From NCBI RefSeq assembly GCF_000813425.1, contig NZ_JWIB01000021.1, forward strand, positions 29,344 to 93,343: DNA of 64,000 nt, in the 5' to 3' direction. The position numbers were made by a program, and so were the translations under genes. Positions 10,765-19,012 of this stretch are shown piece by piece. The notes below the pieces were generated by a model. That model was not told the origin of the DNA. It was given only the letters and a program-made list of their open reading frames with translations, and did not search any database. Numbering within the stretch: position 1 is the stretch's first letter; the number at the start of each line of letters is the position of its first letter. The stretch comes from Sporosarcina sp. ZBG7A. GTDB taxonomy: Bacteria > Bacillota > Bacilli > Bacillales_A > Planococcaceae.

Positions 10765-11367
10765 GTTGTTTCTTTTCAATTGCTCATAGATTCTTTGATA
10801 TCTTCTAAATCGAAATACACTAATGTTCTGCAAACATAAAAAAACCGCAAGACTTATTAAAAGCGCAGTTTCAGGCAATCCTGTCAGTAACACCGAAATT
10901 CCTACGACCAGAAATCCTATCGAGAACAAAAGAAACGCGGTTTGATCGAAATAACGGCTTTCTTCACGTTCTGTCAATGCGAGTAACGCCTGTCCACCAT
11001 CTAGCGGCAATATCGGAAGTAAATTCACGAGTAGGATCAACAGTTGGATGCGCATCACATCCATGGAACCTGGAAACGTTACCGTCATGGCCACTAAAAG
11101 TAACAGAGTCGTTGCAATCGGACCGCCAAGTGCTAGCAGGAGTCGTGCCCGACGTGAATGGTCAGCGCGTCCGGCGATTTCTAATTCCCCACCATATGGC
11201 AGGATTGTTATCGAACGGACGCGCATTCGATTCGCTTTTGCCGCCACTAAATGTCCCGCTTCGTGAAAGAGTAACGAACCGAAAACAATGGCGTAAGCAG
11301 CGAGTCCGCCCATTACAGCAAGTAAAATGAAGACCGGCAGCAAAATCGGATGCAACCGAAATTTCAA
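10756..11367 (-). CDS. spoIVFB: SpoIVFB-type intramembrane metalloprotease (sporulation, pro-sigma-K processing)
   Basis: 203 residues. The zinc motif FHEAGHLVAAK (HExxH, near residue 36) and the second metal-ligand region NLLPILPLDGGQAL near 113-126 are intact. About six hydrophobic segments make it an S2P-family membrane protease. In Bacillus, SpoIVFB in the outer forespore membrane cleaves pro-sigma-K. It is encoded with its inhibitor-anchor SpoIVFA (overlap at 11364-11367). It is about 85 residues shorter than the Bacillus subtilis protein and ends soon after the last membrane segment, so the C-terminal CBS domain is absent. Start ATG at 11367. Confidence 0.87.
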   Translation of the reverse strand: MKFRLHPILLPVFILLAVMGGLAAYAIVFGSLLFHEAGHLVAAKANRMRVRSITILPYGGELEIAGRADHSRRARLLLALGGPIATTLLLLVAMTVTFPGSMDVMRIQLLILLVNLLPILPLDGGQALLALTEREESRYFDQTAFLLFSIGFLVVGISVLLTGLPETALLISLAVFLCLQNISVFRFRRYQRIYEQLKRNNLT

Positions 11368-11915
11368 GGACTTACTTCCGAAAAGAACGCCGGTAACAAC
11401 GTCGAGTCAAGCACAAGTCCATCCCTCTTCACTTTTAAATACATCGTACCTTCTTCCATCACTGCAAGCGTGTCCCCTTTGTTAACAGCAGTATAAGGTA
11501 ACTTTGCAAACGACCCGACGAATCCATAAGTTACTTCATCGCCATTGTCATACTGTACAGTGAGTGTCTTTCCCGATTGTCTCGTAAATCCTGTAAATAC
11601 AATAAGACCACTTCCACGAGCCGCTATCGGAAGAGCTTCAGGATAGGACAAAATCACGCCTGATTTATACGGTTGCATCGATTCGTACGCAGCAAATGGG
11701 TCAACTCCTTCAACCTCACCACTTACTTGGATCATTCCGGATTCCTCAGAGTCAATCATCGAAGCCACCCATTTTTTCACCGCTACAAAATCTTGACCCG
11801 TTGAAAGATATTGGGTGACTGGCTTCTCCATTACGCCGAGTTGCTCTAGTTTAGCAACACCGAGAATCGCAATTGTGAATACGAGAGCAAACATCCATTT
11901 TGTCTTTTTCCTCAC
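11364..11915 (-). CDS. spoIVFA: SpoIVFA-like stage IV sporulation protein
   Basis: 183 residues from a GTG at 11915 behind AAAGGGGGGATACGT. One membrane segment near residues 7-24 is followed by an extracytoplasmic domain whose C-terminal half (GSGLIVFTGFTRQSGKTLTV to YTAVNKGDTLAVME) is a degenerate M23/lysostaphin-like beta domain, as in SpoIVFA. The family holds SpoIVFB inactive with BofA until the SpoIVB signal arrives. It is shorter than the ~264-residue Bacillus subtilis protein, with a reduced N-terminal cytoplasmic part. A candidate sigma-E promoter lies directly upstream. Confidence 0.85.
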   Translation of the reverse strand: MRKKTKWMFALVFTIAILGVAKLEQLGVMEKPVTQYLSTGQDFVAVKKWVASMIDSEESGMIQVSGEVEGVDPFAAYESMQPYKSGVILSYPEALPIAARGSGLIVFTGFTRQSGKTLTVQYDNGDEVTYGFVGSFAKLPYTAVNKGDTLAVMEEGTMYLKVKRDGLVLDSTLLPAFFSEVSP

Positions 11916-11935
11916 ACGTATCCCCCCTTTTTTTC

Positions 11936-11964
11936 AGTATATGAACCACAACTCCTGAATAGTC
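11936..11964 (-). promoter_or_regulatory. Candidate sigma-E type promoter of spoIVFAB
   Basis: Minus-strand GACTATT (11958-11964), 14-bp spacer, CATATACT (11936-11943), about 20 bp before the GTG of spoIVFA. It resembles the sigma-E consensus in both boxes and spacing, and the operon is sigma-E dependent in Bacillus subtilis. Confidence 0.55.
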
Positions 11965-12021
11965 GGGACCGCACATCTTTTGTATACAAGGCGGAGAATC
12001 GTAAAATTATAAATTCGCATC

Positions 12022-12062
12022 AAAAAAGTCCTCTGCACCAATTTAGGTACAGAGGACTTTAA
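12022..12062 (-). terminator. Rho-independent terminator after minD
   Basis: Stem AAGTCCTCTGCACC/GGTACAGAGGACTT with one C-A mismatch, followed on the minus strand by T6. It separates the mre-min transcript from spoIVFAB. Confidence 0.88.
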
Positions 12063-12065
12063 ATA

Positions 12066-12863
12066 TTATTTTGAAAATAACGATTTCAACTTACCGAAAA
12101 ATCCTGGTTTACCAGTATCCACTGACATGAGCGGAACAGATTCCCCCAGTATCCTTCGAGCGATATTACGATACCCTAGCGCAGCGGGATTATTTGGATC
12201 CATCACAACTGGCTCTCCCTTGTTGGAAGACGAAATAACGTTTTCATCATCAAGCACGATACCAAGCAAATCGATCGACAGATGTGAAGTAATATCATTC
12301 ACGTCAAGCGTATCTCCTGAATTAATGAGATTTCTTCTAATCCGATTAATAATGAGCTTTGGCGGCTCAATATCTTCTGCCTCAAGCAAACCAATTATCC
12401 GGTCCGCATCTCGAACTGCCGAAATTTCCGGAGTCGTCACGACAATCGCACGATCTGCTCCTGCCACTGCGTTCTTGTAACCTTGCTCAATACCCGCAGG
12501 ACAATCGATCAAAATGTAATCATAGTCCCGTTTTAACTCAGTGATCAAGTCTTTCATCTGTTCTGGCGTGACTGCGTTTTTATCGGTCGTCTGTGCAGCT
12601 GGCAATAAGAACAAACGATCCTCGAACCGCTTGTCCTTAACGAGCGCTTGCTGAATTCGACAGCGACCTTCAATAACATCCACTAGATCGTAAATAATAC
12701 GATTCTCAAGGCCAAGAATTACGTCTAAATTTCTCAATCCAATATCTGTATCGACTAGACAAACTTTCTTACCTTGAAGGGCCAATGCAGTACCCAGGTT
12801 TGCCGACGAAGTCGTTTTACCGACTCCACCTTTCCCAGATGTTATAACAATTGCTTCTCCCAC
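12066..12863 (-). CDS. minD: Septum site-determining ATPase MinD
   Basis: 265 residues, GTG start at 12863 overlapping the minC stop region, with AGGGGGGAG upstream. The deviant Walker A motif GKGGVGKTT (near 10-18), the switch region DTDIGLRNLD and the Walker B-like LIDCPAGIE identify MinD. The C-terminus GFFGKLKSLFSK is the amphipathic membrane-targeting helix. MinD recruits MinC to the membrane to block FtsZ ring assembly near the poles. Confidence 0.97.
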   Translation of the reverse strand: MGEAIVITSGKGGVGKTTSSANLGTALALQGKKVCLVDTDIGLRNLDVILGLENRIIYDLVDVIEGRCRIQQALVKDKRFEDRLFLLPAAQTTDKNAVTPEQMKDLITELKRDYDYILIDCPAGIEQGYKNAVAGADRAIVVTTPEISAVRDADRIIGLLEAEDIEPPKLIINRIRRNLINSGDTLDVNDITSHLSIDLLGIVLDDENVISSSNKGEPVVMDPNNPAALGYRNIARRILGESVPLMSVDTGKPGFFGKLKSLFSK

Positions 12864-12864
12864 A

Positions 12865-13545
12865 TTAGCTCCCCCCTTTAAATGTTGACAAACCAGGCCG
12901 CAACAGTCTTAGATCCTGCAAACGGTCAATGGCGATAAAGCCATTCGTGTGCAAGTATGCGCATTCCATTTCAGGATGCTCTGACAAAATTGCGAGCTCA
13001 TCTGTCATCGTTTCCATTTGGTCCGCAATCATGAGGTGTGTCGCTTCCAACCATGAAGCAGCAATAACCGCTTCACGGTTGCCAGCATTTCCTGCATGCG
13101 CTTTCCCTTTCAACCTACCAAGTATATAAATGCTTCCCGCTGCAGAGACATGTCCATTCGGATTCACATCACCAATGACAACCAGATCACCTTTGGCATG
13201 TACTTCCTGACCAGAACGTACAATACCGATATACGTTTCGGACTGTTGTTCTTGTACGCGGCGGTTGCATTCTTCCATCGTAATTACATCGCTTTGAATC
13301 TTTGAAACACGTAAATGCCCAGCAGACTGGACAACCTGGATAATCTCTTTTGCTGCCTGGTCACTGCAATAGCGTGAGCCTGTATGAATTTGCACCTCAA
13401 CAGCGCCTTCTAGACCAGGATCCTGCGCTTTCTTGCCTAACTCTTCCAATAGATCTGAATAGGCGCATTGATCGTCCAACCGCAGGATGAGTCCATCTTT
13501 GGTACCTTTAATCGTTACAACTTGCTGTTTCGACACTTGCGTCAC
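12865..13545 (-). CDS. minC: Septum site-determining protein MinC
   Basis: 226 residues. The N-terminal FtsZ-inhibiting domain (about 1-100) contains IKGTKDGLILRLDD. The C-terminal beta-helix (about 115-210) contains GDVNPNGHVSAAGSIYILG and KGKAHAG, which mediate MinD binding and dimerisation. It is encoded directly upstream of minD and downstream of mreD, as in Bacillus. Confidence 0.96.
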   Translation of the reverse strand: MTQVSKQQVVTIKGTKDGLILRLDDQCAYSDLLEELGKKAQDPGLEGAVEVQIHTGSRYCSDQAAKEIIQVVQSAGHLRVSKIQSDVITMEECNRRVQEQQSETYIGIVRSGQEVHAKGDLVVIGDVNPNGHVSAAGSIYILGRLKGKAHAGNAGNREAVIAASWLEATHLMIADQMETMTDELAILSEHPEMECAYLHTNGFIAIDRLQDLRLLRPGLSTFKGGS

Positions 13546-13562
13546 CCCGCCCTATGCGAAAA

Positions 13563-14084
13563 TTACATACCGGCTTGCTTCTCTACGACTCGTTTGTAGA
13601 TCAGGTTTTTAAACAACCATCCAAACAAGATTATGAATATCAAGTTAGCGATCACTGTCGGTACGAGTCTCGCTGTCATAAACACTTCTAAATTGATTGA
13701 CGTAAGGGCAATCAGACTAGCGAACAAATATGACATCATTTCTAGCAACACGACCATAAATAGAGACAAGAGCATAACAGTCCCGGTAGACCGATGAACT
13801 TGACGGATGATCACAAAAGCTAAGAAACAAATTAGCGGATAGAGAAACGTATATATCCCAATAATATCAATGTGATACATATCATACAAGAGGCCAAAGG
13901 ATAAACCATAGAGAACCGCCTTGCGAAGATCATAATAGGAAGCGATGAATACTAAGTAAACAATGACAAATCTCGGAACGAGTGTATAGCGGACGTCGCC
14001 CAGTTCAATTGGTGAAAACAAACTGAAAACCGGCTCCAGAAAAAACAGAACGACAGCAATAAGAGGGATGATGAACCGAGTCAT
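13563..14084 (-). CDS. mreD: Rod-shape determining membrane protein MreD
   Basis: 173 residues, almost entirely hydrophobic, with about five membrane segments, the usual size and topology of MreD. It overlaps the end of mreC by four bases (ATGA). With MreB, MreC and RodA it forms the elongasome that guides lateral wall synthesis. Sequence conservation in this family is weak; the call rests on topology and the mreBCD-minCD order. Confidence 0.93.
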   Translation of the reverse strand: MTRFIIPLIAVVLFFLEPVFSLFSPIELGDVRYTLVPRFVIVYLVFIASYYDLRKAVLYGLSFGLLYDMYHIDIIGIYTFLYPLICFLAFVIIRQVHRSTGTVMLLSLFMVVLLEMMSYLFASLIALTSINLEVFMTARLVPTVIANLIFIILFGWLFKNLIYKRVVEKQAGM

Positions 14085-14974
14085 GATCCATCCTCCCCCT
14101 CCGTTGCCGACGTTCCAGGGTCATCTGTCCCTTTTGCAGTTGCAGACTGTCTTTTGGCGATCATGACATGATCGAGCATTGAGAATTCAGCAGCCGGACG
14201 AACGTAGGCCAACTTCGTGAGACCATAATCATCCGTCGAAACCTCAGTTACTTCTCCAATTAAAAGACCCTTCGGAAAAATCCCGCCAAGTCCGGAAGAC
14301 ATCACTTTTTGACCCACTTTCACTTCAAAACTGGAATCGATCCGTTTCATAATCAATTCGCCACGCTCGGGATCGTATCCTTCCATCAGACCAAAAATAT
14401 CTTTCTTACCAGGAATCATTGCAGACACTCGGAAGTTTTGGTTTTCAGTCGACAGTAATTCGACAGTCGATTTAAAAGGCGTCACGAGGACAACTTTTCC
14501 GACAAGCCCATTCGCTGTCAACACAGCCATGTTGCGTTTTATTCCCTGTTTAGCACCTTTGTCGACAATAATTTTCTCTTCCCATTGATCGGGATTTCGT
14601 GAAATGACAGTTGCTTGAACAGGATCATACGCTCGCAAATCATCTTTTTTATCGATGATCTTACGTAAACGTTCATTCTCTTCTTTGATATCTGCTAATT
14701 CCACTTCTGTTGAAGCATATTCGGTCAGACGGGCTTTCAACGTCTTGTTTTCTTCATATGTATTCAAAATTCCATCAATGTCATCGAAAAATCCGGTAAT
14801 GGAATGTGCCGGCTTGGAAATTAGAGATTGTCCAAAACCGACGACATCCTTCACCATCTTTTCAGGGAGGTTGGCGCTTTGCCGGTCTTTAAGAGAAAAA
14901 GCTATCAATGCTACCAGGACAATTACGCCCACGAGCAGTAAAATCAATCGTTTGTTCGAAAAAAATCGCGGCAT
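14081..14974 (-). CDS. mreC: Rod-shape determining protein MreC
   Basis: 297 residues. One N-terminal membrane helix (about 8-27) is followed by a coiled coil (ENKTLKARL, EVELADIKEENERLRK; about residues 75-112) and two beta-barrel subdomains. The segments ATVISRNPDQWEEKI and VLTANGLVGKVV are typical. The protein bridges cytoplasmic MreB with external penicillin-binding proteins. The C-terminal ~20 residues are a polar Gly/Thr/Glu tail. The ATG at 14974 follows GGGAGGATATC. Confidence 0.96.
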   Translation of the reverse strand: MPRFFSNKRLILLLVGVIVLVALIAFSLKDRQSANLPEKMVKDVVGFGQSLISKPAHSITGFFDDIDGILNTYEENKTLKARLTEYASTEVELADIKEENERLRKIIDKKDDLRAYDPVQATVISRNPDQWEEKIIVDKGAKQGIKRNMAVLTANGLVGKVVLVTPFKSTVELLSTENQNFRVSAMIPGKKDIFGLMEGYDPERGELIMKRIDSSFEVKVGQKVMSSGLGGIFPKGLLIGEVTEVSTDDYGLTKLAYVRPAAEFSMLDHVMIAKRQSATAKGTDDPGTSATEGEDGS

Positions 14975-14993
14975 TGCCGATATCCTCCCTCAA

Positions 14994-16010
14994 TTATTTC
15001 GCTTGCATTTTTTTAATAACGTCAAAATTATCAAGCGCTTTACCTGTTCCGATTGCGACACAATCCAAAGGATCTTCCGCGATGAACACAGGCATATTCG
15101 TTTCATCAGAAATTACCTTGTCCAAATTACGTAATAGCGCACCACCGCCAGTTAAGACGATTCCACGCTCCATCACGTCAGCCGACAATTCTGGAGGTGT
15201 TGTTTCCAATGTCTTTTTCACACCGTCGACAATTTGTAACAATGATTCACGCAACGCTTCGACAATTTCATCTTGTGAGATTTCAAGTGTTTTCGGCAGA
15301 CCTGTCAACAAGTCGCGTCCACGAATTTCCATCTTCTCAGATGTCTCAAGCACGCTAGCAGAACCAATTTCGATTTTGATAGCTTCAGCTGTACGTTCTC
15401 CGATTGTTAAGTTATACGTTTTACGGATATAGCTAATGATCGCTGCATCCATCGTATCACCACCGACACGAATCGACTCACTTGTTACGATTCCTCCAAG
15501 TGAAATTACCGCAACTTCAGTCGTACCTCCACCGATATCGACAACCATACTACCAGTAGGTTCCCAAACAGGTAGATTGGCACCAATTGCAGCTGCAAAA
15601 GGCTCTTCAATCGTGTACGCATCTTTTGCGCCAGCTTGACGAGCTGCGTCAATCACTGCCCGCTGTTCAACTGATGTAATTCCGTATGGCACACAAACCA
15701 TAACGTTCGGTTTTTTCCATGCGCCACCAGAAGCTTTTGTTGCTTCTTTCATGTAGTGCTCGATCATTGCTGTTGTAATGTCGAAGTCAGCAATAACTCC
15801 ATCTTTCATTGGGCGTGTTGCAACGATCGAACCTGGCGTACGGCCGATCATATTTTTCGCAGCACTACCAACAGCCACGATTTCATTAGTCATCGTATTT
15901 TTCGCAACTACGGATGGTTCCCGTAGAACAATCCCTTTTCCTTTGATGAAAACCAACGTATTGGCGGTGCCGAGGTCAATCCCGACATCTCTCGCTCCTA
16001 GTCCAAACAA
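14994..16010 (-). CDS. mreB: Actin-like cell-shape protein MreB
   Basis: 338 residues from a TTG start at 16010, preceded by AAAGGAAG (about 16019-16026). This start gives the normal MreB beginning ([17 protein letters not shown]). An upstream ATG at 16067 would add 19 residues but has no ribosome-binding site. Actin-fold signatures are the phosphate-1 motif [10 protein letters not shown], phosphate-2 [13 protein letters not shown] (near 159) and the adenosine motif [13 protein letters not shown] (near 287). MreB filaments organise lateral wall growth. It is the first gene of mreBCD-minCD. Confidence 0.95.
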   Translation of the reverse strand: MFGLGARDVGIDLGTANTLVFIKGKGIVLREPSVVAKNTMTNEIVAVGSAAKNMIGRTPGSIVATRPMKDGVIADFDITTAMIEHYMKEATKASGGAWKKPNVMVCVPYGITSVEQRAVIDAARQAGAKDAYTIEEPFAAAIGANLPVWEPTGSMVVDIGGGTTEVAVISLGGIVTSESIRVGGDTMDAAIISYIRKTYNLTIGERTAEAIKIEIGSASVLETSEKMEIRGRDLLTGLPKTLEISQDEIVEALRESLLQIVDGVKKTLETTPPELSADVMERGIVLTGGGALLRNLDKVISDETNMPVFIAEDPLDCVAIGTGKALDNFDVIKKMQAK

Positions 16011-16099
16011 ATTCGTTCTTCCTTTCTGCAGTACCGTTTTATGAGGCTTCTTAAAAGCATACACCATAGTATAACGGAAAGGCGAACAAATTCACAGTG

Positions 16100-16798
16100 T
16101 CACATGTATCCCTTTTCTTTAAGGGAGATAAAGCGCTGGTCTCCAATGATAATATGATCCAAAAGATCGATACCCATTAGCTCTCCCGCTTCTGCAAGTC
16201 GTTTGGTCACTTCAATGTCTTCAGGAGACGGTGTTGCGTTGCCTGAAGGATGATTATGCGCTACGACGAGTGACGCAGCAGAGCGTTTCACAGCTTCCCT
16301 GAAAATTTCCCGTGGATGAACGATTGAGGAATTTAGGCTACCTATGAAAATAGTTTGTTTGTGCAGTACTTCGTTTTTCACATTCAAAAACAGCACAACA
16401 AAATGTTCTTGCGTCAATTTTGACATATCCGTCATCAAGTAGGCAGCGGCATCTTCTGGTGATTTAATAGCGTAGCGTCCATCTTGCGCAACCGAATAGA
16501 TCCGTTTGCCGAGTTCAGCTGCCGCCAAGATTTGAACCGCTTTAGCGTCTCCTACCCCTTTGACCGCAGTCAACTCTTCAATCGTGACGTCACGTAAATC
16601 CTGGATCTTATCAAACTCAGACAAGAGTTTATTTGCAAGGACGAGCACGGATTCTTCACGTGAGCCTGTACGAAGTAAAATCGCTACAAGCTCCTGGTTC
16701 GACAAACTGGACGCCCCTTGACGAGTCATCCGCTCACGCGGTCTGTCTGCGAAATGGATATCACGAATCATTAGCGCATCTTTATAATCCGTCGGCAT
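16100..16798 (-). CDS. radC: RadC/DUF2466 family JAB-domain protein
   Basis: 232 residues. The N-terminal helix-hairpin-helix part has SNQELVAILLRTGS and AVKGVGDAKAVQILAAAELG. The C-terminal JAB1/MPN-like metal domain carries the signature VVAHNHPSGNATPSPED (near 180-196). Despite its name a DNA-repair role is not established; the family is broadly conserved next to mreB. The ATG at 16798 overlaps the maf stop by one base (TGATG), so the genes are coupled. Confidence 0.94.
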   Translation of the reverse strand: MPTDYKDALMIRDIHFADRPRERMTRQGASSLSNQELVAILLRTGSREESVLVLANKLLSEFDKIQDLRDVTIEELTAVKGVGDAKAVQILAAAELGKRIYSVAQDGRYAIKSPEDAAAYLMTDMSKLTQEHFVVLFLNVKNEVLHKQTIFIGSLNSSIVHPREIFREAVKRSAASLVVAHNHPSGNATPSPEDIEVTKRLAEAGELMGIDLLDHIIIGDQRFISLKEKGYM

Positions 16799-17400
16799 CA
16801 GCGCTCGTCTCCTTTTAACCAGATCAGACCTCTCGAACGCAATGCATCCGCAAGTTCTGAGATTGGTAGACCTACGACGTTATCGTAATCGCCTGTAATT
16901 TCTGAGACAAGCAAACCGCCCGCTGTTTGTATGCCGTAGCCACCTGCCTTGTCTAGCGGATCACCAGTTGCTGCATATGCTTGTATGAGTGCGTAATCTA
17001 ACTTCCGAAATGTCACTTCGGTACTGGATGAAAAACTGGTGAACGCACCATCTCTTAAAAGTGTGACGCCGGTTATGACACTGTGAGTTTGTCCCGAGAG
17101 CTCTTGTAAAAACTCCACCGCTTGAGCAGCAGATTTTGGCTTCGGGAACACCTTTCCGTCTAACGCGACCACCGTATCGGCTCCAATTACTAGAGTCCCT
17201 GGATAGTCTTCGTATATAGCGGACGCCTTAATGGACGACAAAGCTCTCGCATAAGTTTCCGGCTTTTCACCATTTTCTATCGGACGTTCATCCGCGTTGC
17301 TTGCGTTTACTGTAAATGGAACCCCTAATCTGGCTAATAACTCTTTTCTTCGTGGTGAAGCAGAAGCTAAAATAATGGTTTCATTGGTTTCAAAAAACAT
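16798..17400 (-). CDS. maf: Maf-like nucleoside triphosphate pyrophosphatase
   Basis: 200 residues from the ATG at 17400, preceded by AAAGGGGGC; an open extension to 17469 lacks family similarity. The signature ILASASPRRKELLARLG at the start, DERP near 37, KA repeats and the catalytic VIGADTVVALDGKVFPKP (near 70-87) are present. The family hydrolyses non-canonical or modified nucleoside triphosphates (dTTP/UTP class) and is linked to septum formation control in Bacillus. It is coupled to radC. Confidence 0.95.
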   Translation of the reverse strand: MFFETNETIILASASPRRKELLARLGVPFTVNASNADERPIENGEKPETYARALSSIKASAIYEDYPGTLVIGADTVVALDGKVFPKPKSAAQAVEFLQELSGQTHSVITGVTLLRDGAFTSFSSSTEVTFRKLDYALIQAYAATGDPLDKAGGYGIQTAGGLLVSEITGDYDNVVGLPISELADALRSRGLIWLKGDER

Positions 17401-17496
17401 ACGTAAATGCCCCCTTTGCCACATCATACGACAATGTGATTCAGAAGAAAATTGTGTAGAAAACAGCATAATATGACTTTGGTCGCTTTTTAGCTA

Positions 17497-18168
17497 TCAA
17501 AATTCAAGTTTGACACACTTACCTGTCTCAGAATAATGAGCTAGCACATGCATTTTAATGATATTAATATCATCTGTAAATGCAGTGATGGCGGTAATAT
17601 TACTCGTGAACGTATCTTTTTTCCCTTCACCTACACTCTGTTTCCTAGAAGCGACCAAATCCTGAATTTCAGAAATTTTAGTAGCACTTAAAACACTCCT
17701 CAACAATTCTCCCTCTCCACTGTCGCAAGCTAGTGGGGAGACGTTCACTTGTTTACGGAACACACCCTCTTCTCCTGCAGGATCTGCATCTATTTCAGAT
17801 AATCCCAAGGCACTCCATACATAAAATTGCCCATTAGCTTGGACTGGAGCGGCTTTGGGTAAGTTTTCATCCGCTATAAACGAAGCTGCAGACGTTTTTG
17901 ATGAAAACACCCCATGTTGTTTTGCATACATAGGTATCGGCGCTCCTGCAGCTGCAGTGTCTGGCTTCGTTTCGTCTTTTTTATCAGTCCCCTGACCGGA
18001 TGCAGGTCCACTCGCCGGAACGTTTACGTTAGGTGACGCAGCACTTTCAGGTTTCTCAGTTTTTAAAAGGATGAATCCGACAATGGCTACTGCCGCAATC
18101 CCAAGCAGCACGCCTTGTCCGAGTGCCAACATAATTGTCATTTTCGTATACTTTTTCTTGAAGTTCAT
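17497..18168 (-). CDS. SPOR-like membrane-anchored protein (position of spoIIB)
   Basis: 223 residues. A short basic cytoplasmic tail and one membrane helix (about 12-35) are followed by a Pro/Ala/Ser/Gly-rich linker (40-78) and an extracytoplasmic domain. The segment YAKQHGVFSSKTSAASFIAD resembles the start of a SPOR (peptidoglycan glycan-binding) domain. Two cysteines (about 148 and 218) could form a disulfide. In Bacillus subtilis, spoIIB, a SPOR protein acting at the sporulation septum, holds this place upstream of maf. I infer a divergent SpoIIB-like protein; the domain match is weak. Confidence 0.55.
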   Translation of the reverse strand: MNFKKKYTKMTIMLALGQGVLLGIAAVAIVGFILLKTEKPESAASPNVNVPASGPASGQGTDKKDETKPDTAAAGAPIPMYAKQHGVFSSKTSAASFIADENLPKAAPVQANGQFYVWSALGLSEIDADPAGEEGVFRKQVNVSPLACDSGEGELLRSVLSATKISEIQDLVASRKQSVGEGKKDTFTSNITAITAFTDDINIIKMHVLAHYSETGKCVKLEF

Positions 18169-18210
18169 AACAATCCCCCCAGTTTCATTAACCGTACCAA
18201 AACGGACATG

Positions 18211-18240
18211 AAAAAGAACAAGACTCGTGTCGTCTTGTTC
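18211..18240 (-). terminator. Rho-independent terminator of the pilus operon
   Basis: Perfect 9-bp stem GAACAAGAC/GTCTTGTTC (18216-18224 with 18232-18240), followed on the minus strand by TTTTTC. It lies just after the prepilin peptidase stop codon. Confidence 0.85.
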
Positions 18241-18256
18241 AAGAAAATTGTTCGAC

Positions 18257-19012
18257 TTAAGTTAACAGCGACAGATACCATCCGACAAGTAAATTTCCAT
18301 AAAAGTAACTGATGACAGCTGCCGCTGCGATAGATGGTCCAAATGGGATGGGTGTTTTCCTACCTTGACGCGTCCGACAAAGGTGGATAATCCCTACGAT
18401 TGAACCTATTAAAGCCGCAAGAAACAAAGTAAACAAGGTGAGCTTCGTTCCAAGTACAAGTCCGATGACGAAAAATAGTTTAATATCGCCACCGCCCATG
18501 CCGCCTTTCGACACAACGGCGATAAGCAAAAGCACCAGGAAACCAACTGTTGCGCCTAGAAAACTATCCCACCAAGGGACAAGCGGGCTAACAATACGCA
18601 GTAAAGCAATTGCGATTCCAAACGGCAACAGGATTTTATTTGGGATCAACATGTATGTGATGTCTGACACTGTAATGATCACGAGCATCGAGATGAAAAG
18701 AAGTGCCACTGCGAGCTCAATCGAAAACCCTAAATAATAGAATGAGAGGGCACATAAACCCCCGGTAACGAGTTCCATTAACGGGTATATCACACTGATT
18801 TTCGTTCCGCACCCTCGACATTTTCCACGCAAGAACACGTAAGAAAATACCGGAATTAAATCTACAGCAGTCAGTCGACGATCGCAAACTGTACAATGAG
18901 ACGGTGGCGATACGATTGATTCCTTTTTTGGCACACGTAACCCTACCACATTATAAAATGAACCAAATACAAGTCCGTAAATGAAGAAAAAGCCTGTCCA
19001 GACAGCTGTCAT
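18257..19012 (-). CDS. pilD: Type IV prepilin peptidase (PilD/ComC)
   Basis: 251 residues with about eight membrane segments. The N-terminal cytoplasmic loop has the four-cysteine zinc motif (CTVC near 40-43, CRGC near 64-67) characteristic of the methylating class. The two catalytic aspartates lie in VSDITYMLIPN (near 116) and GGGDIKLFFVIG (near 175). It cleaves and N-methylates the prepilins encoded upstream in the same operon and may also serve the competence pseudopilus. It overlaps pilO by four bases (ATGA) and is last in the operon. In Bacillus subtilis comC lies next to folC, so this is the ancestral place enlarged by the pilus genes. Confidence 0.95.
   Translation of the reverse strand: MTAVWTGFFFIYGLVFGSFYNVVGLRVPKKESIVSPPSHCTVCDRRLTAVDLIPVFSYVFLRGKCRGCGTKISVIYPLMELVTGGLCALSFYYLGFSIELAVALLFISMLVIITVSDITYMLIPNKILLPFGIAIALLRIVSPLVPWWDSFLGATVGFLVLLLIAVVSKGGMGGGDIKLFFVIGLVLGTKLTLFTLFLAALIGSIVGIIHLCRTRQGRKTPIPFGPSIAAAAVISYFYGNLLVGWYLSLLT

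Noticed and set aside
16011..16067. ATG start of mreB at 16067
   Set aside because: No ribosome-binding site precedes it and the extra 19 residues are not found in MreB; TTG at 16010 fits better.
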